Part shown: positions 16,664 through 24,029 of the stretch, piece by piece | Position numbering within the stretch: the first letter of the stretch is position 1 | How the letters are laid out: the number at the start of each line of letters is the position of its first letter | Assembly (NCBI GenBank): GCA_050485745.1 | Contig: JBJHBY010000007.1 | Coordinates: 1-34,282 of the forward strand | Direction of reading: 5' to 3' | DNA length: 34,282 bases | DNA from: JBJHBY01 sp050485745 | GTDB taxonomy: Bacteria; Pseudomonadota; Gammaproteobacteria; Pseudomonadales; CAMLJR01 | Program-made: the position numbers and the translations under genes | Notes under the pieces: model-generated | What the model was told of the DNA's origin: nothing | Databases searched by the model: none | Seen by the model: the letters and a program-made list of their open reading frames with translations, nothing else

Positions 16664-17952
16664 GTGCGCACGTCATCCGCAAGCCTTTGCAGGGCCGCTG
16701 CCCGCCCGTGGAGCCCGGCAAAGGCGTAGGGGTTGAGAAACTGACGGCCCCGGAACAGATTGCGGTCGACTTCTGACAGCCCCGCTTCCAGGCAGACCGC
16801 GTCCCAGTGTGTGGCGATCGCGATGATCTGGGCCTCGATCAGCGCGATCGCCTCCATCTCCGACAGCAGAAAATGATGAGCCGCCTCAAGGCAAGTGCCC
16901 AGACGGCTCATCCGGTCCTGGCCGTGAATGAGCATTGCCTGGCTGGCCTCCTGCCCGGTGCGACCCTGTGGGCAGATGTCGTAGGCCGGAGTGAGCGTCA
17001 GTGCCTCACCATCCCAGAAGGCCGCATGGTTGCGGGCATGGTCATCGGTATTGCCGCACAGGATGTTGAAAACGATACGGCCATAGAGTTCATGCAGCGT
17101 GTTCTGTGCCTGTGTGAAACGTCGCCGGATGATCTCGGCCAGATCCTCATAACTGGCGTAGCGCGCCATCATTTCGTCGAGGGACAGAACCGTCAGCGCC
17201 GAGACCATCGCCTTGCGCTCCCAACCGCTGTCCGCCCGCTGCCTGTCGAAGCGTTCCACAAGCAGCACGTCCTTGCCCGAGGCGCGAGTCAGGGAGACGG
17301 CGGCGACATTCAGCCCGGCCAGCGCGGCGAGCCGCATGGCGATGAATTCCGCCTTGACGACACTGTAAACATCGTTCGAGGCGGAGAATTTCGCCACATA
17401 TTTCCTGGCGTCACTCTCGATCAGTGCCTTCGGGCGCGCCCCGCCGATGGAGCTGCCGTGATGCAGGGCCTGATCGAGCTCGGGAGTGAGCGGGATGCCT
17501 TGCTCAACACGTGCGGCGGACTGGAGCAATTCCTCAAGGCTTGCGTTCCTTGCCTGGCGTGGCACGTATTCGGACGGGGAGCGCTGAAAGTCGAGCGCAC
17601 CGATCCGGTCCGAGCCGGACTCCAGTAAAAAAGTCAGCTCGGAAAGATCTTCTTCATGGATTCCAGCCTTGTTGGCCCCGAGCTTGCGGTTGATGATCAC
17701 GCGCCGCCCCCAGGCATCCGGGGCGGCATCGCGGATACAGCCCGGCATGGAAAGCCCGTCCGGCAGGGGCAGCTCGCCCGGGGTCAGCGGCAATTCGGGA
17801 AGATAGATCGGAATCGCGCCGTCCCGTTCAAGGTAGGATTGGCCGTAGTTGAAGATCAGGGTTTGACCGGCCTGATGCAGGCGGCCGGCGACGACGGGCT
17901 CGACCTGGCCGGGCAACCAGATCCAGACATAGGCTTCGGTGTCAGAACGCAT
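16657..17952 (-). CDS. hipA: HipA-family serine/threonine kinase toxin
   Basis: The 431-residue length is close to E. coli HipA (440). The kinase elements are all present: Gly-rich loop SSIGGARPK at 167-175 with serines for autophosphorylation, ATP-binding lysine in YVAKF (Lys188), catalytic NTDDHARNH at 301-309 and metal-binding AYDI (Asp325). E. coli HipA phosphorylates glutamyl-tRNA synthetase and drives growth arrest and persistence; HipT-type relatives hit other targets. The start overlaps the hipB stop by 11 bases, so the two are translationally coupled, antitoxin first. With every motif intact it should be functional. Its last bases run into the oppositely oriented EAL gene, so both genes end in shared DNA. 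Confidence 0.93.
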   Translation of the reverse strand: MRSDTEAYVWIWLPGQVEPVVAGRLHQAGQTLIFNYGQSYLERDGAIPIYLPELPLTPGELPLPDGLSMPGCIRDAAPDAWGRRVIINRKLGANKAGIHEEDLSELTFLLESGSDRIGALDFQRSPSEYVPRQARNASLEELLQSAARVEQGIPLTPELDQALHHGSSIGGARPKALIESDARKYVAKFSASNDVYSVVKAEFIAMRLAALAGLNVAAVSLTRASGKDVLLVERFDRQRADSGWERKAMVSALTVLSLDEMMARYASYEDLAEIIRRRFTQAQNTLHELYGRIVFNILCGNTDDHARNHAAFWDGEALTLTPAYDICPQGRTGQEASQAMLIHGQDRMSRLGTCLEAAHHFLLSEMEAIALIEAQIIAIATHWDAVCLEAGLSEVDRNLFRGRQFLNPYAFAGLHGRAAALQRLADDVRTH

Positions 17953-18280
17953 CTTTCACACCCGCCGGGGATTTGTGGATGTGACCGGGCAACAGTGCCA
18001 GCTTGTCATCGGTGCGGGCGAGCTGGCCGCTCAGGCGCCCGTCATCGATATCGAACAGCCTGACCCCGACAAGGGTCGCCGCCTCAAAGGTGATGCCGAG
18101 TTCAACTTTCGGGTCGCCCTTCTCTATGCGCTGGAGGGTGCTGCGCGATATGCCCGTGCGCTCGGCCAGTTCCTGGGCGGTCAGCCTGCGCTCCTTGCGG
18201 GCGAGGCGGATGAGCTTGCCGAGCAGGAGGGCGGCTTCGCGGGTATGTCTGGAATAAGTGCGCTTTTCGATACGGGGCAT
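17942..18280 (-). CDS. hipB: HipB-like HTH antitoxin and autorepressor
   Basis: The product has 112 residues from ATG 18280, or 128 from ATG 18328. It carries a clear XRE-type helix-turn-helix (TAQELAERTGISRSTLQRIEKGDP). It should bind HipA, neutralise it and repress the operon. I prefer 18280 because ATG 18328 lies inside a predicted operator and only about 3 bases from the predicted transcription start; neither has a good ribosome site. The C-terminal tail after the HTH (LSGQLARTDDKLALLPGH) could contact the toxin. It is the first gene of the hipBA operon and is flanked upstream by two matching operators. Confidence 0.85.
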   Translation of the reverse strand: MPRIEKRTYSRHTREAALLLGKLIRLARKERRLTAQELAERTGISRSTLQRIEKGDPKVELGITFEAATLVGVRLFDIDDGRLSGQLARTDDKLALLPGHIHKSPAGVKDAF

Positions 18281-18294
18281 GGCCGCCGATGACC

Positions 18295-18337
18295 CATCTA
18301 TGGCCCATATCGGGATGATATGGCTCATTGATGAGTC
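18295..18337. promoter_or_regulatory. hipBA operator copy O2 (downstream, imperfect palindrome)
   Basis: This 43-bp stretch matches the operator at 18375-18417 at 35 of 43 positions. The core is GCCCATATC-GGGAT-GATATGGCT. It abuts the -10 element and would cover the transcription start, so HipB bound here should block initiation. Confidence 0.6.
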
Positions 18338-18365
18338 ATTATCGAGGGTTCTGGCGGAAAATCAA
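18338..18365 (-). promoter_or_regulatory. hipBA core promoter
   Basis: On the minus strand TTGATT (-35, 18365-18360) and GATAAT (-10, 18343-18338) are separated by 16 bases. The promoter lies precisely between the two operator copies, and its -10 touches the edge of O2. Confidence 0.55.
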
Positions 18366-18374
18366 GGAATGATG

Positions 18375-18417
18375 CATCTATAACCCATATCGGTGTGATA
18401 TGGGTTATAGATGGGTC
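18375..18417. promoter_or_regulatory. hipBA operator copy O1 (upstream, perfect palindrome)
   Basis: Two perfectly complementary 17-bp arms (18375-18391 and 18397-18413) flank the 5-base spacer GGTGT; the core is AACCCATATC and GATATGGGTT. It starts 80 bp after O2 starts. On the plus strand a T5 run follows, so the same DNA could also act as a hairpin terminator. Confidence 0.6.
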
Positions 18418-18451
18418 TTTTTAAGGCGCTGACCTCTTTTCGGCCCCGGTC

Positions 18452-20686
18452 TCAGGCCGCGCGGCTGCGCTGGCGGGCGATGCCGGCCAGGCCGAGCAGG
18501 CCGGAGAGCATGAACCAGCCCGCGGCGGGCAGGGGTACTTCCTGCACGAACTGCTGGTAGGTATTGCCGGCCAGGGAGTAGCTCACCGTCTGCCCGCCGA
18601 TGCCGGAACCGGCGGTGAAGGCCAGGCCGATATCCGACAGCGGGTCGAAACCCAGGGACAGAATCAGCGCGGCCTCGGGGCTGAAGAAATTCTCCAGCAC
18701 CAGTGGCTCGTCCGGCGCATAGCCGAGCAGGATCTGGATGCTGAGGTTGTCCCCCAGCACCACGCTGCCGCTGATGTTGACCAGGTCGCGGTTGCCGGCA
18801 CCGTCGTCGTCCAGTTGCAGGACGCCGTTGTTCAGGTACAGGTCGCCGTAAATGCTCATGGTGCCCGGGGAGCTGCCGGGTGCGAACAGGCCGCCGTCGA
18901 GGCTGACGTCGCCGAAGATGCTACCGCCGGAGCCGGTCAGCACACCGCCGCCGAGCACGCTCACGTTGGCGTGCACTTCACCACCGGAACCGACTTCCAG
19001 TACCGCCTGGCCGTTGCCACCCGCGCCGCTGCCCACCTGAATGCCACCGCTGGCACTGGTTTGCCCGCCGAGCACGCGGTAGGCATTGGGCGAGCCCTCC
19101 GCACCCTCGCCGATCAGGATACGGCCGCTGCCACCGACGCCGGGGTTGTTGTCCGCAACGCTCACCGTGCCGCCTGTCTGCACGAAACTGGCCTTTGCCG
19201 GCGTCGAAGGATCCGCAACGCCCACTCGGATATCGCCGCCGACCTCCAGGCTGCCGCCGCTCATCGCGTAGTGGCCCTGCCCGCTGCTGACCGAGCCCGC
19301 GTTGCCGATAGCCAGGTCCTGGGTCACGAACGAGCCGCCCGACTGGTTGAACTGTCCGCGCCCGCCGTAGACCTGCGTCCCGGCATTACGGCCATTACCC
19401 ACTACCGTCGTGCCGTATACCACCAGATCGCCATCCTCCAGGTTATAGGTGCCCCTGCGTTGCCGGTCGACCGGGATATCGTAGTCATCGGCGTTGTACT
19501 GGGATGCGCCATTGCCGACGATCAGCCTGTCGAACCCCAGATGCTGCCAGGAGCTCTGGCCGACGATGTGGCTGCCGCCGGTCTGGTTGAACGTCCCCTG
19601 ACCGGGGCCCCCAACAGTCGTGTTGCCTGTAGTCAGCGTCCCGCCCTGGAGGTTGTAGGTGCCGACGCCGACGGCGCGAGGCCCTGAGAAGGCGCTTTCG
19701 GTGCCGACATTGCCGAGAATCAGCCAAGTGGTACTGTGACTGCCCCCGGACTGGGTGAACTCCCCGGTTCCCCGGTAACCGACCTGCGTGTCCACGGCCT
19801 GCAGTGAACCACCTTTCAGCACATAGGAGCCAGTGCCATCGGTGTCCTCGTCCGGGTCGCCACCGACGGCGAGGAGGCCGGTTTCATGGTCTCCCCCGAA
19901 GTGCATGAAGGTCCCCGAGGCGGACTGGCCGATCACCGAGCGGGTGCTCACAAGGGGGGCGTCACCATCATTCAGCCCGGCGCTGCTGGCCAGCCCGGGC
20001 CCGCCCAGCAACAGCTCACCCTCGGCATTGAGCACCGGAGGTGGGAAAGAGGGAGTGACCGGTGCCAGGCTCAGGCTGTTGAACCAGAGATCGGCGTACT
20101 CGTAGCCCCATTCGTTGTTGGTGCCGTAGTAGTCGATGCCGATATAGCCATCGACCCAGCCATCGGGCGCCAGGCTCGAATCGACCCCCGATGGCAGTCG
20201 GTCCGGGGCGTCGTAGCTGAACAGCGTGTCCCAGCCGAAGCCAAAGATATCGAAATCCAGCCTGGCCTCCAGGGCATCAAAGGGGGGCGAGGGATCGAAT
20301 TCGGTGGCGACGTAGAGAGAATCGCCGCTGAAGTCGGTTTGGATGTGGTTGAGCTGGAAGCTGTAGTCGAGCTGGTCGATGTACAGCGTGGCCGGATAAG
20401 GGGAAATGCTCAACCATTCGAAGCTGGAGCCCCACTCGTCGGTCCAGGTAGCCGGGGTTTCACTGTCGAACAAGATGTAGCCGGAGAAGGTATCGCCGCC
20501 GATAAAGTCTGAAAATCCCGCCGAGGCCCAATCGGTGGCAATGGTCGCGGAGAAGTCCAGGCGCATCTCCGCCGCCTGCACCGTGTGCAGCGCGGAGGCC
20601 ATGGCCAATGCCGCGAGGCCGGCAAGAGTGGTCATTCGGCCGCGGTGGGAGCGGGAGCGTCTGGATATCGGGGGCGTGTCGCGCAT
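18452..20686 (-). CDS. PEP-CTERM sorting-domain beta-helix surface protein
   Basis: The 744-residue protein starts behind GAGGA and has a long signal peptide ending near ALHTVQAA. Residues about 40-215 form an unrecognised beta-rich domain. About 257-527 hold at least six copies of a G-x-F-x-Q-x-GG unit (for example GEFTQSGGSH, GTFNQTGGSH, GQFNQSGGSF), as in autotransporter-type beta-helix proteins. The end is a PEP-CTERM tripartite signal: VPLPAAGWF, a hydrophobic helix and a basic tail. Exosortase should cleave it during export, and such proteins usually join the extracellular polysaccharide or floc matrix. The exosortase and EPS genes are not in this window. A -24/-12 promoter upstream fits PrsK/PrsR-RpoN control known for PEP-CTERM genes. 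Confidence 0.9.
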   Translation of the reverse strand: MRDTPPISRRSRSHRGRMTTLAGLAALAMASALHTVQAAEMRLDFSATIATDWASAGFSDFIGGDTFSGYILFDSETPATWTDEWGSSFEWLSISPYPATLYIDQLDYSFQLNHIQTDFSGDSLYVATEFDPSPPFDALEARLDFDIFGFGWDTLFSYDAPDRLPSGVDSSLAPDGWVDGYIGIDYYGTNNEWGYEYADLWFNSLSLAPVTPSFPPPVLNAEGELLLGGPGLASSAGLNDGDAPLVSTRSVIGQSASGTFMHFGGDHETGLLAVGGDPDEDTDGTGSYVLKGGSLQAVDTQVGYRGTGEFTQSGGSHSTTWLILGNVGTESAFSGPRAVGVGTYNLQGGTLTTGNTTVGGPGQGTFNQTGGSHIVGQSSWQHLGFDRLIVGNGASQYNADDYDIPVDRQRRGTYNLEDGDLVVYGTTVVGNGRNAGTQVYGGRGQFNQSGGSFVTQDLAIGNAGSVSSGQGHYAMSGGSLEVGGDIRVGVADPSTPAKASFVQTGGTVSVADNNPGVGGSGRILIGEGAEGSPNAYRVLGGQTSASGGIQVGSGAGGNGQAVLEVGSGGEVHANVSVLGGGVLTGSGGSIFGDVSLDGGLFAPGSSPGTMSIYGDLYLNNGVLQLDDDGAGNRDLVNISGSVVLGDNLSIQILLGYAPDEPLVLENFFSPEAALILSLGFDPLSDIGLAFTAGSGIGGQTVSYSLAGNTYQQFVQEVPLPAAGWFMLSGLLGLAGIARQRSRAA

Positions 20687-20915
20687 GGTCTGTTCCTCGT
20701 CCTGGAGACCCTGTTGTTGGTATCTGGGCGCGTCCATCCGGTGTGCGCTGGTCAAGGCCTGTTTGGCCTGGCGCGCCGGTTTTCGGGGTCGCCCCTGAAC
20801 CTTCTGTGTGGCCGCTGCGTGTGTTTGATGTTGTCGCTGCTGGCGCTCTATCTGCTCGCGCCGCGGGCGCGGCGCACACCCTTTTGGGTGCTAACGATAA
20901 CTGCGGAAAGTTATT

Positions 20916-20931
20916 AGCAAATTCGGGACCA
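20916..20931 (-). promoter_or_regulatory. Sigma-54 (-24/-12) promoter candidate
   Basis: On the minus strand TGGTCCCGAATTTGCT has the invariant GG and GC exactly 10 bases apart plus TTGCT, matching the RpoN consensus TGGCACG-N4-TTGCW at most positions. The start near 20905 would give a leader of roughly 220 bases before the PEP-CTERM ATG. PrsR-type enhancer sites would lie beyond 20950; I cannot identify them. Confidence 0.5.
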
Positions 20932-21033
20932 TTTGGCCTGATTGCCTGATTTTCAAAGAGGTTTGCCGAGGCGTCGTGCCAGAGGAAGAGAAGATCTGTA
21001 AATAATATCGACGAAAAAGAACCGGCAAACGCC

Positions 21034-21058
21034 GCCGTCATGAGCGGGTCATGACGGC
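21034..21058 (-). terminator. Hairpin after the small MaoC gene
   Basis: GCCGTCATGA and TCATGACGGC form a perfect 10-bp stem with a 5-base loop 11 bases past the MaoC stop. On the minus strand a TTCTTTTT run comes about 14 bases later, rather far for an intrinsic terminator. A dyad protein site is the alternative. Confidence 0.45.
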
Positions 21059-21069
21059 AGCCCGGTGCC

Positions 21070-21483
21070 TTAGCCCGCCAGCGCCATGCTGACCCGCGCT
21101 TTCACATGCATGCCGGAACGGTTGTTCTGGCCGATCACCTCCAGCTCCACCACCTCGCCATCCACCGCCGTGACCTCACCGTTCAAGGTCATGGTGGTGC
21201 CGGGCAAATTGGGGGCGCCGAGGCGGATGTTGAGCTTGCGGAACTGCGCCGCCGGCCCGACCCAGTCGCGCACATAGGTCTCGGTCAGGCCCTGGGTGGT
21301 GAGGATGTTCATGTACACATCGGGCATGCCGCTGGTCTGGGCGAAGCCCTTGTCGTGGTGCACCTTCTCGAAGTCCCGGGTGGCGAGCGCGCCACAGGTG
21401 ACCAGGGAGGTGGTGACGGGGATCTGCACTTCGGGCAGGCGCTCGCCCACGCTGATGTCGCTGGGTTTCAGGTTTGCAGTCAT
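21070..21483 (-). CDS. MaoC-like hot-dog dehydratase subunit (ChsH1-like)
   Basis: This 137-residue single hot-dog protein has the catalytic segment ATRDFEKVHHDKGFAQ (Asp37, His42/43) typical of MaoC-type enoyl-CoA hydratases and close in style to ChsH1, the catalytic half of the steroid side-chain hydratase. It should hydrate a 2-enoyl-CoA in the cytosol together with a partner fold. The partner is probably the 179-residue dehydratase encoded just upstream. AGGGA about 9 bases before ATG 21483 supports the start. The two genes are separated by 148 bases containing a tandem 7-bp repeat. A hairpin follows the stop. The exact acyl-CoA is not known. Confidence 0.8.
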   Translation of the reverse strand: MTANLKPSDISVGERLPEVQIPVTTSLVTCGALATRDFEKVHHDKGFAQTSGMPDVYMNILTTQGLTETYVRDWVGPAAQFRKLNIRLGAPNLPGTTMTLNGEVTAVDGEVVELEVIGQNNRSGMHVKARVSMALAG

Positions 21484-21520
21484 CGCTGTAGGTCCCTGTT
21501 GGTGGTTCTGTGGGAGAGGG

Positions 21521-21576
21521 TAGAGGCAAGACGGGAGACGCAAAACGCAAAGCGCGAGATGCAAGACGCAAGACGC
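21521..21576. repeat. Tandem degenerate 7-bp repeat, 8 units
   Basis: Eight heptamers in perfect register read TAGAGGC, AAGACGG, GAGACGC, AAAACGC, AAAGCGC, GAGATGC, AAGACGC, AAGACGC; the consensus is about AAGACGC (GCGTCTT on the minus strand). A ninth, weaker unit may follow. It lies between the two hydratase subunit genes, upstream of the smaller one. Function is unknown. Confidence 0.75.
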
Positions 21577-21631
21577 GAAAGCGGGTGCGTAGAGACATCG
21601 GGGATTGGGTTCCGCATCACCACGGCGCTGC

Positions 21632-22171
21632 TCATGCTGCGTCTTTGTTGGCCGGCATGAACTTCAGCACGCGGAAGGTCTGCCGTCCCAGGGGTTCGCC
21701 ATCCTGGTTGCTGAACTCGGTCACCGTCTCGTAGAAATAACCCTCGCCGAGACCGGTTTTCTTGCGCGGGGAGATGTTGTCGATCACCGTGCGCGCCTGT
21801 ACCACCTCCCCCGGGCGCAGTTCGCGGGCGTATTCCTGGTTGGTATCGGTGGCCACGGTGCCGATGTAGCCGTGCTGGTTGAACAGCTCCACCAGCTCCA
21901 CCTGGGGGTCCATCGGGCGGCCCTTGCTGGCCACGGCATAGCCCTCCTGGGTCCACACGAACAGCATGGCTGTGGGTGCCACCAGCCCGCCCCGGGCGCG
22001 GGTCTCGGGGGCCGCCGGGTCGAGGTGGATCGGGCTGGCATTGCCCATCACCTCGCACCACTGCCGGATCATCGGTGGATTCACCGGGTCGTGGGCGACC
22101 TGGGTGCCGCACTCGCGGCCGACGTAGGCGTAAATCTGTTCTTCCAGTGCTGCAATAGCGTCTGTGCTCAT
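21632..22171 (-). CDS. FAS1-like/MaoC dehydratase N-domain protein (ChsH2 N-half-like)
   Basis: The 179-residue protein has the hot-dog dehydratase segment MGNASPIHLDP (Asn44, His49) followed by GGLVAPTAML, as in FAS1-type dehydratase/MaoC N-terminal domains. In actinobacterial ChsH2 this domain is fused to a DUF35 domain; here the DUF35 protein is a separate divergent gene. It probably pairs with the 137-residue MaoC protein to form an enoyl-CoA hydratase. GAGGT 5 bases before ATG 22171 supports the start. It is first in a two-gene minus-strand operon transcribed from a shared divergent promoter region. Confidence 0.8.
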   Translation of the reverse strand: MSTDAIAALEEQIYAYVGRECGTQVAHDPVNPPMIRQWCEVMGNASPIHLDPAAPETRARGGLVAPTAMLFVWTQEGYAVASKGRPMDPQVELVELFNQHGYIGTVATDTNQEYARELRPGEVVQARTVIDNISPRKKTGLGEGYFYETVTEFSNQDGEPLGRQTFRVLKFMPANKDAA

Positions 22172-22246
22172 GATGACCTCGATCGTGGCGTGCCCGGCGG
22201 CGCGGGATGCCGCGGCGTTACCGGACTTCGACAGGGTCGGGACAAG

Positions 22247-22279
22247 TTAATTGAATTTGGTTTCAACTTCAATTATGTT
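22247..22279. promoter_or_regulatory. Palindromic back-to-back promoter/operator of the CoA module
   Basis: AATTGAA (22249-22255) and TTCAATT (22268-22274) form an inverted repeat with a 12-base centre. On + it supplies TTGAAT, 17 bases, TATGTT. On - it supplies TTGAAG, 17 bases, TAACTT. Both divergent operons could thus start from one symmetric element, which also looks like a repressor site (TetR or similar, inference). Confidence 0.45.
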
Positions 22280-22397
22280 GCGTGAACAGCCCGGGCACTG
22301 GCTACGGTGGCCCATGGTTCCGGACGATGGCTCCGGAGAGCGGTTCCGGACACTCCGGGCACTTCTTCATCCTCGCAGGCAAAAGGCGGGCAAGATC

Positions 22398-22811
22398 ATG
22401 TCCCAATCCTTCAGAATGAAACCCCCGATGGGGGAAGACAACGGCTGGTGGTGGCAACAGGCCGCCGAGGGCAGGTTGGCGATCCAGCGCTGCAAGGGCT
22501 GCAATACGCTGCGCCACCCGCCGCGGCCAATGTGCGGCGAGTGCCATTCCCTGGAGTGGGATCACGTCACCGCCAGCGGCCGCGGCACCCTGAGCAGCTT
22601 CACCGTGTTGCACCACCCCCAGTTCCCTGGCTTCGACTATCCGCTGATCATCATCCTGGTGGAGCTGGAGGAAGGCACCCGCTTTACCTCCCAGCTGGTC
22701 AACTGCGCGCCCGATGACGTGCGCTTCGATATGCCGGTTGAAATGATTATCCACGAAGACCCTGACGGCTTCCGCCTGCCGGTCTTCCAGCCTGCCGGAG
22801 GTGCCGCATGA
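22398..22811 (+). CDS. DUF35 zinc-ribbon/OB-fold acyl-CoA-binding protein (ChsH2 C-half-like)
   Basis: This 137-residue protein has an N-terminal rubredoxin-like zinc ribbon (Cys32, 35, 46, 49: C-x2-C-x10-C-x2-C) and then an OB-fold (TASGRGTLSSFTVLHH onward). DUF35 proteins bind acyl-CoA chains and partner with thiolase-fold enzymes; in ChsH2-Ltp2 the DUF35 domain is required for the aldolase. ATG 22398 begins just before the conserved region; only a weak AGGCGGG lies upstream. A longer TTG start is possible but gives a non-family extension. The stop overlaps the next start as ATGA, tying it to the Ltp2-like gene. Confidence 0.88.
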   Translation: MSQSFRMKPPMGEDNGWWWQQAAEGRLAIQRCKGCNTLRHPPRPMCGECHSLEWDHVTASGRGTLSSFTVLHHPQFPGFDYPLIIILVELEEGTRFTSQLVNCAPDDVRFDMPVEMIIHEDPDGFRLPVFQPAGGAA

Positions 22812-23992
22812 GCCGTCCATTGAGCGACCATCCATTGAGCGGCAAGGCCGCCATTGCCGGGATCGGCCTGACCGAATTTTCCAAGAAATCCGGCGTTTCG
22901 GAGTTGTCCCTGGCGGCGCAGTGCATCAAGGCCGCCTGTGATGATGCCGGTATCGACCCGTCGGAAATCGACGGCCTGGTCAGCTACACCCTGGACTCCA
23001 CCGACGAAATCGAGGTGGCGCGCGCGGTGGGCGCGGGCAACCTCAAGCTGTTCAGCAAGATCAACTACGGCGGGGGCGCCGCGGTGGGCACCATCCTGCA
23101 GGCGGCGATGGCGGTGGCCAGCGGCGTGGCGGACACGGTGGTGTGCTGGCGGGCCATGAACGGACGCTCCGGCCAGCGCATGGGCCAGGGCGTGTCCGGC
23201 AATATCATCAGCTCCGACCTGATCCACTGGTCCTGGTACATGCCCTACGGCATGCTCACTCCGGGCTCCTGGATCGCGATGATTGCCAACAAGTACATGC
23301 ACAACTACGGGGTGACGGCGGAGGATCTGGGCCGCGTTGCCATCTCCCAGCGCAATTACGCCCAGACCAACCCGCGCGCCTTCTTCCACGGCAAGCCCCT
23401 GACCATGGAGGAATACCTGGCCTCGAAGATGATTGCGGAGCCGCTGCGCCTGTATGACTTCTGCCAGGAGACCGACGGTGGCTGCGCCATTCTCATCACC
23501 AGTGCCGAGCGCGCCCGCGACCTGAAGCAGAAGCCGGCCATCATCCGCGGCGTGGTGCAGGCCTCGACCCGTGGCCAGGAGCAGATGACCAGTTATTACC
23601 GCGACGAGCTCGACTCCCTGCCGGAAATGGAGCTGGCGGCACAGCTGGTGTACGCACAGAGTGGCCTTGGCCCGGATGACATCCAGGCCGCCTGCCTGTA
23701 CGACGCCTTCACCTCCGAGGTGATCATGCAGCTGGAGAGCTTTGGCTTCTGCGGGCGTGGCGAGGGCAAGGACATGGTCCGCGACGGCGCCCTCGACATC
23801 GATGGCCGCCTGCCCAACAACACCCACGGCGGCCTGCTCTCCGAGGCCTACATTCACGGCATGAACAGCATCGCCGAGGGTGCCCGCCTGATCCGCGGCA
23901 CCTCCACCAACCAGCCGAAGAACGTCGAGCATGTCCTGGTCAGCAGCGGCGTCGGTGTGCCCACCGGCGCCCTGATCCTGGGTCGCGACTGA
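22808..23992 (+). CDS. SCP2-thiolase-fold protein, Ltp2-like retro-aldolase
   Basis: The 394-residue protein is a non-decarboxylating thiolase-fold member of the SCP-x/Ltp2 type (AAIAGIGLTEFSKKSG, CLYDAFTSEVIMQLE, NTHGGLLSEAYIHG). Where true thiolases carry the nucleophilic Cys, it reads INYGGGAAVG (85-94) with no Cys. A classical thiolase reaction is thus unlikely, and this agrees with Ltp2, which cleaves a 3-hydroxyacyl-CoA by retro-aldol reaction in steroid side-chain degradation. It overlaps the DUF35 gene by 4 bases. With the divergent hydratase genes it would add water to an enoyl-CoA and then release a short acyl-CoA. The steroid substrate is inferred; branched or other side chains are possible. 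Confidence 0.82.
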   Translation: MSRPLSDHPLSGKAAIAGIGLTEFSKKSGVSELSLAAQCIKAACDDAGIDPSEIDGLVSYTLDSTDEIEVARAVGAGNLKLFSKINYGGGAAVGTILQAAMAVASGVADTVVCWRAMNGRSGQRMGQGVSGNIISSDLIHWSWYMPYGMLTPGSWIAMIANKYMHNYGVTAEDLGRVAISQRNYAQTNPRAFFHGKPLTMEEYLASKMIAEPLRLYDFCQETDGGCAILITSAERARDLKQKPAIIRGVVQASTRGQEQMTSYYRDELDSLPEMELAAQLVYAQSGLGPDDIQAACLYDAFTSEVIMQLESFGFCGRGEGKDMVRDGALDIDGRLPNNTHGGLLSEAYIHGMNSIAEGARLIRGTSTNQPKNVEHVLVSSGVGVPTGALILGRD

Positions 23993-24029
23993 GTGCTTGC
24001 CGGATACCTGTCACCTGCTGCGAGGTCCC

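Larger units (their letters stand above)
20687..21069. other. 383-bp leader and promoter region of the PEP-CTERM gene
   Basis: No gene is visible. It holds a GC-rich palindrome at 20858-20875 (GCGCCGCG-GG-CGCGGCGC) inside the predicted leader, an ATAACT/AGTTAT inverted repeat at 20897-20914 near the predicted start site, the sigma-54-type element at 20916-20931 and a terminator hairpin at 21034-21058. Confidence 0.5.

Noticed and set aside
21490..21640. Small protein from the heptad repeat region
   Set aside because: The translation (periodic Arg-Leu-Ala-Ser/Cys runs) is a by-product of the 7-bp repeat and has no start signals.
22251..22397. TTG start extending the DUF35 protein by 49 residues
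   Set aside because: The extension overlaps the divergent promoter, has no ribosome site and no family similarity that I can see.
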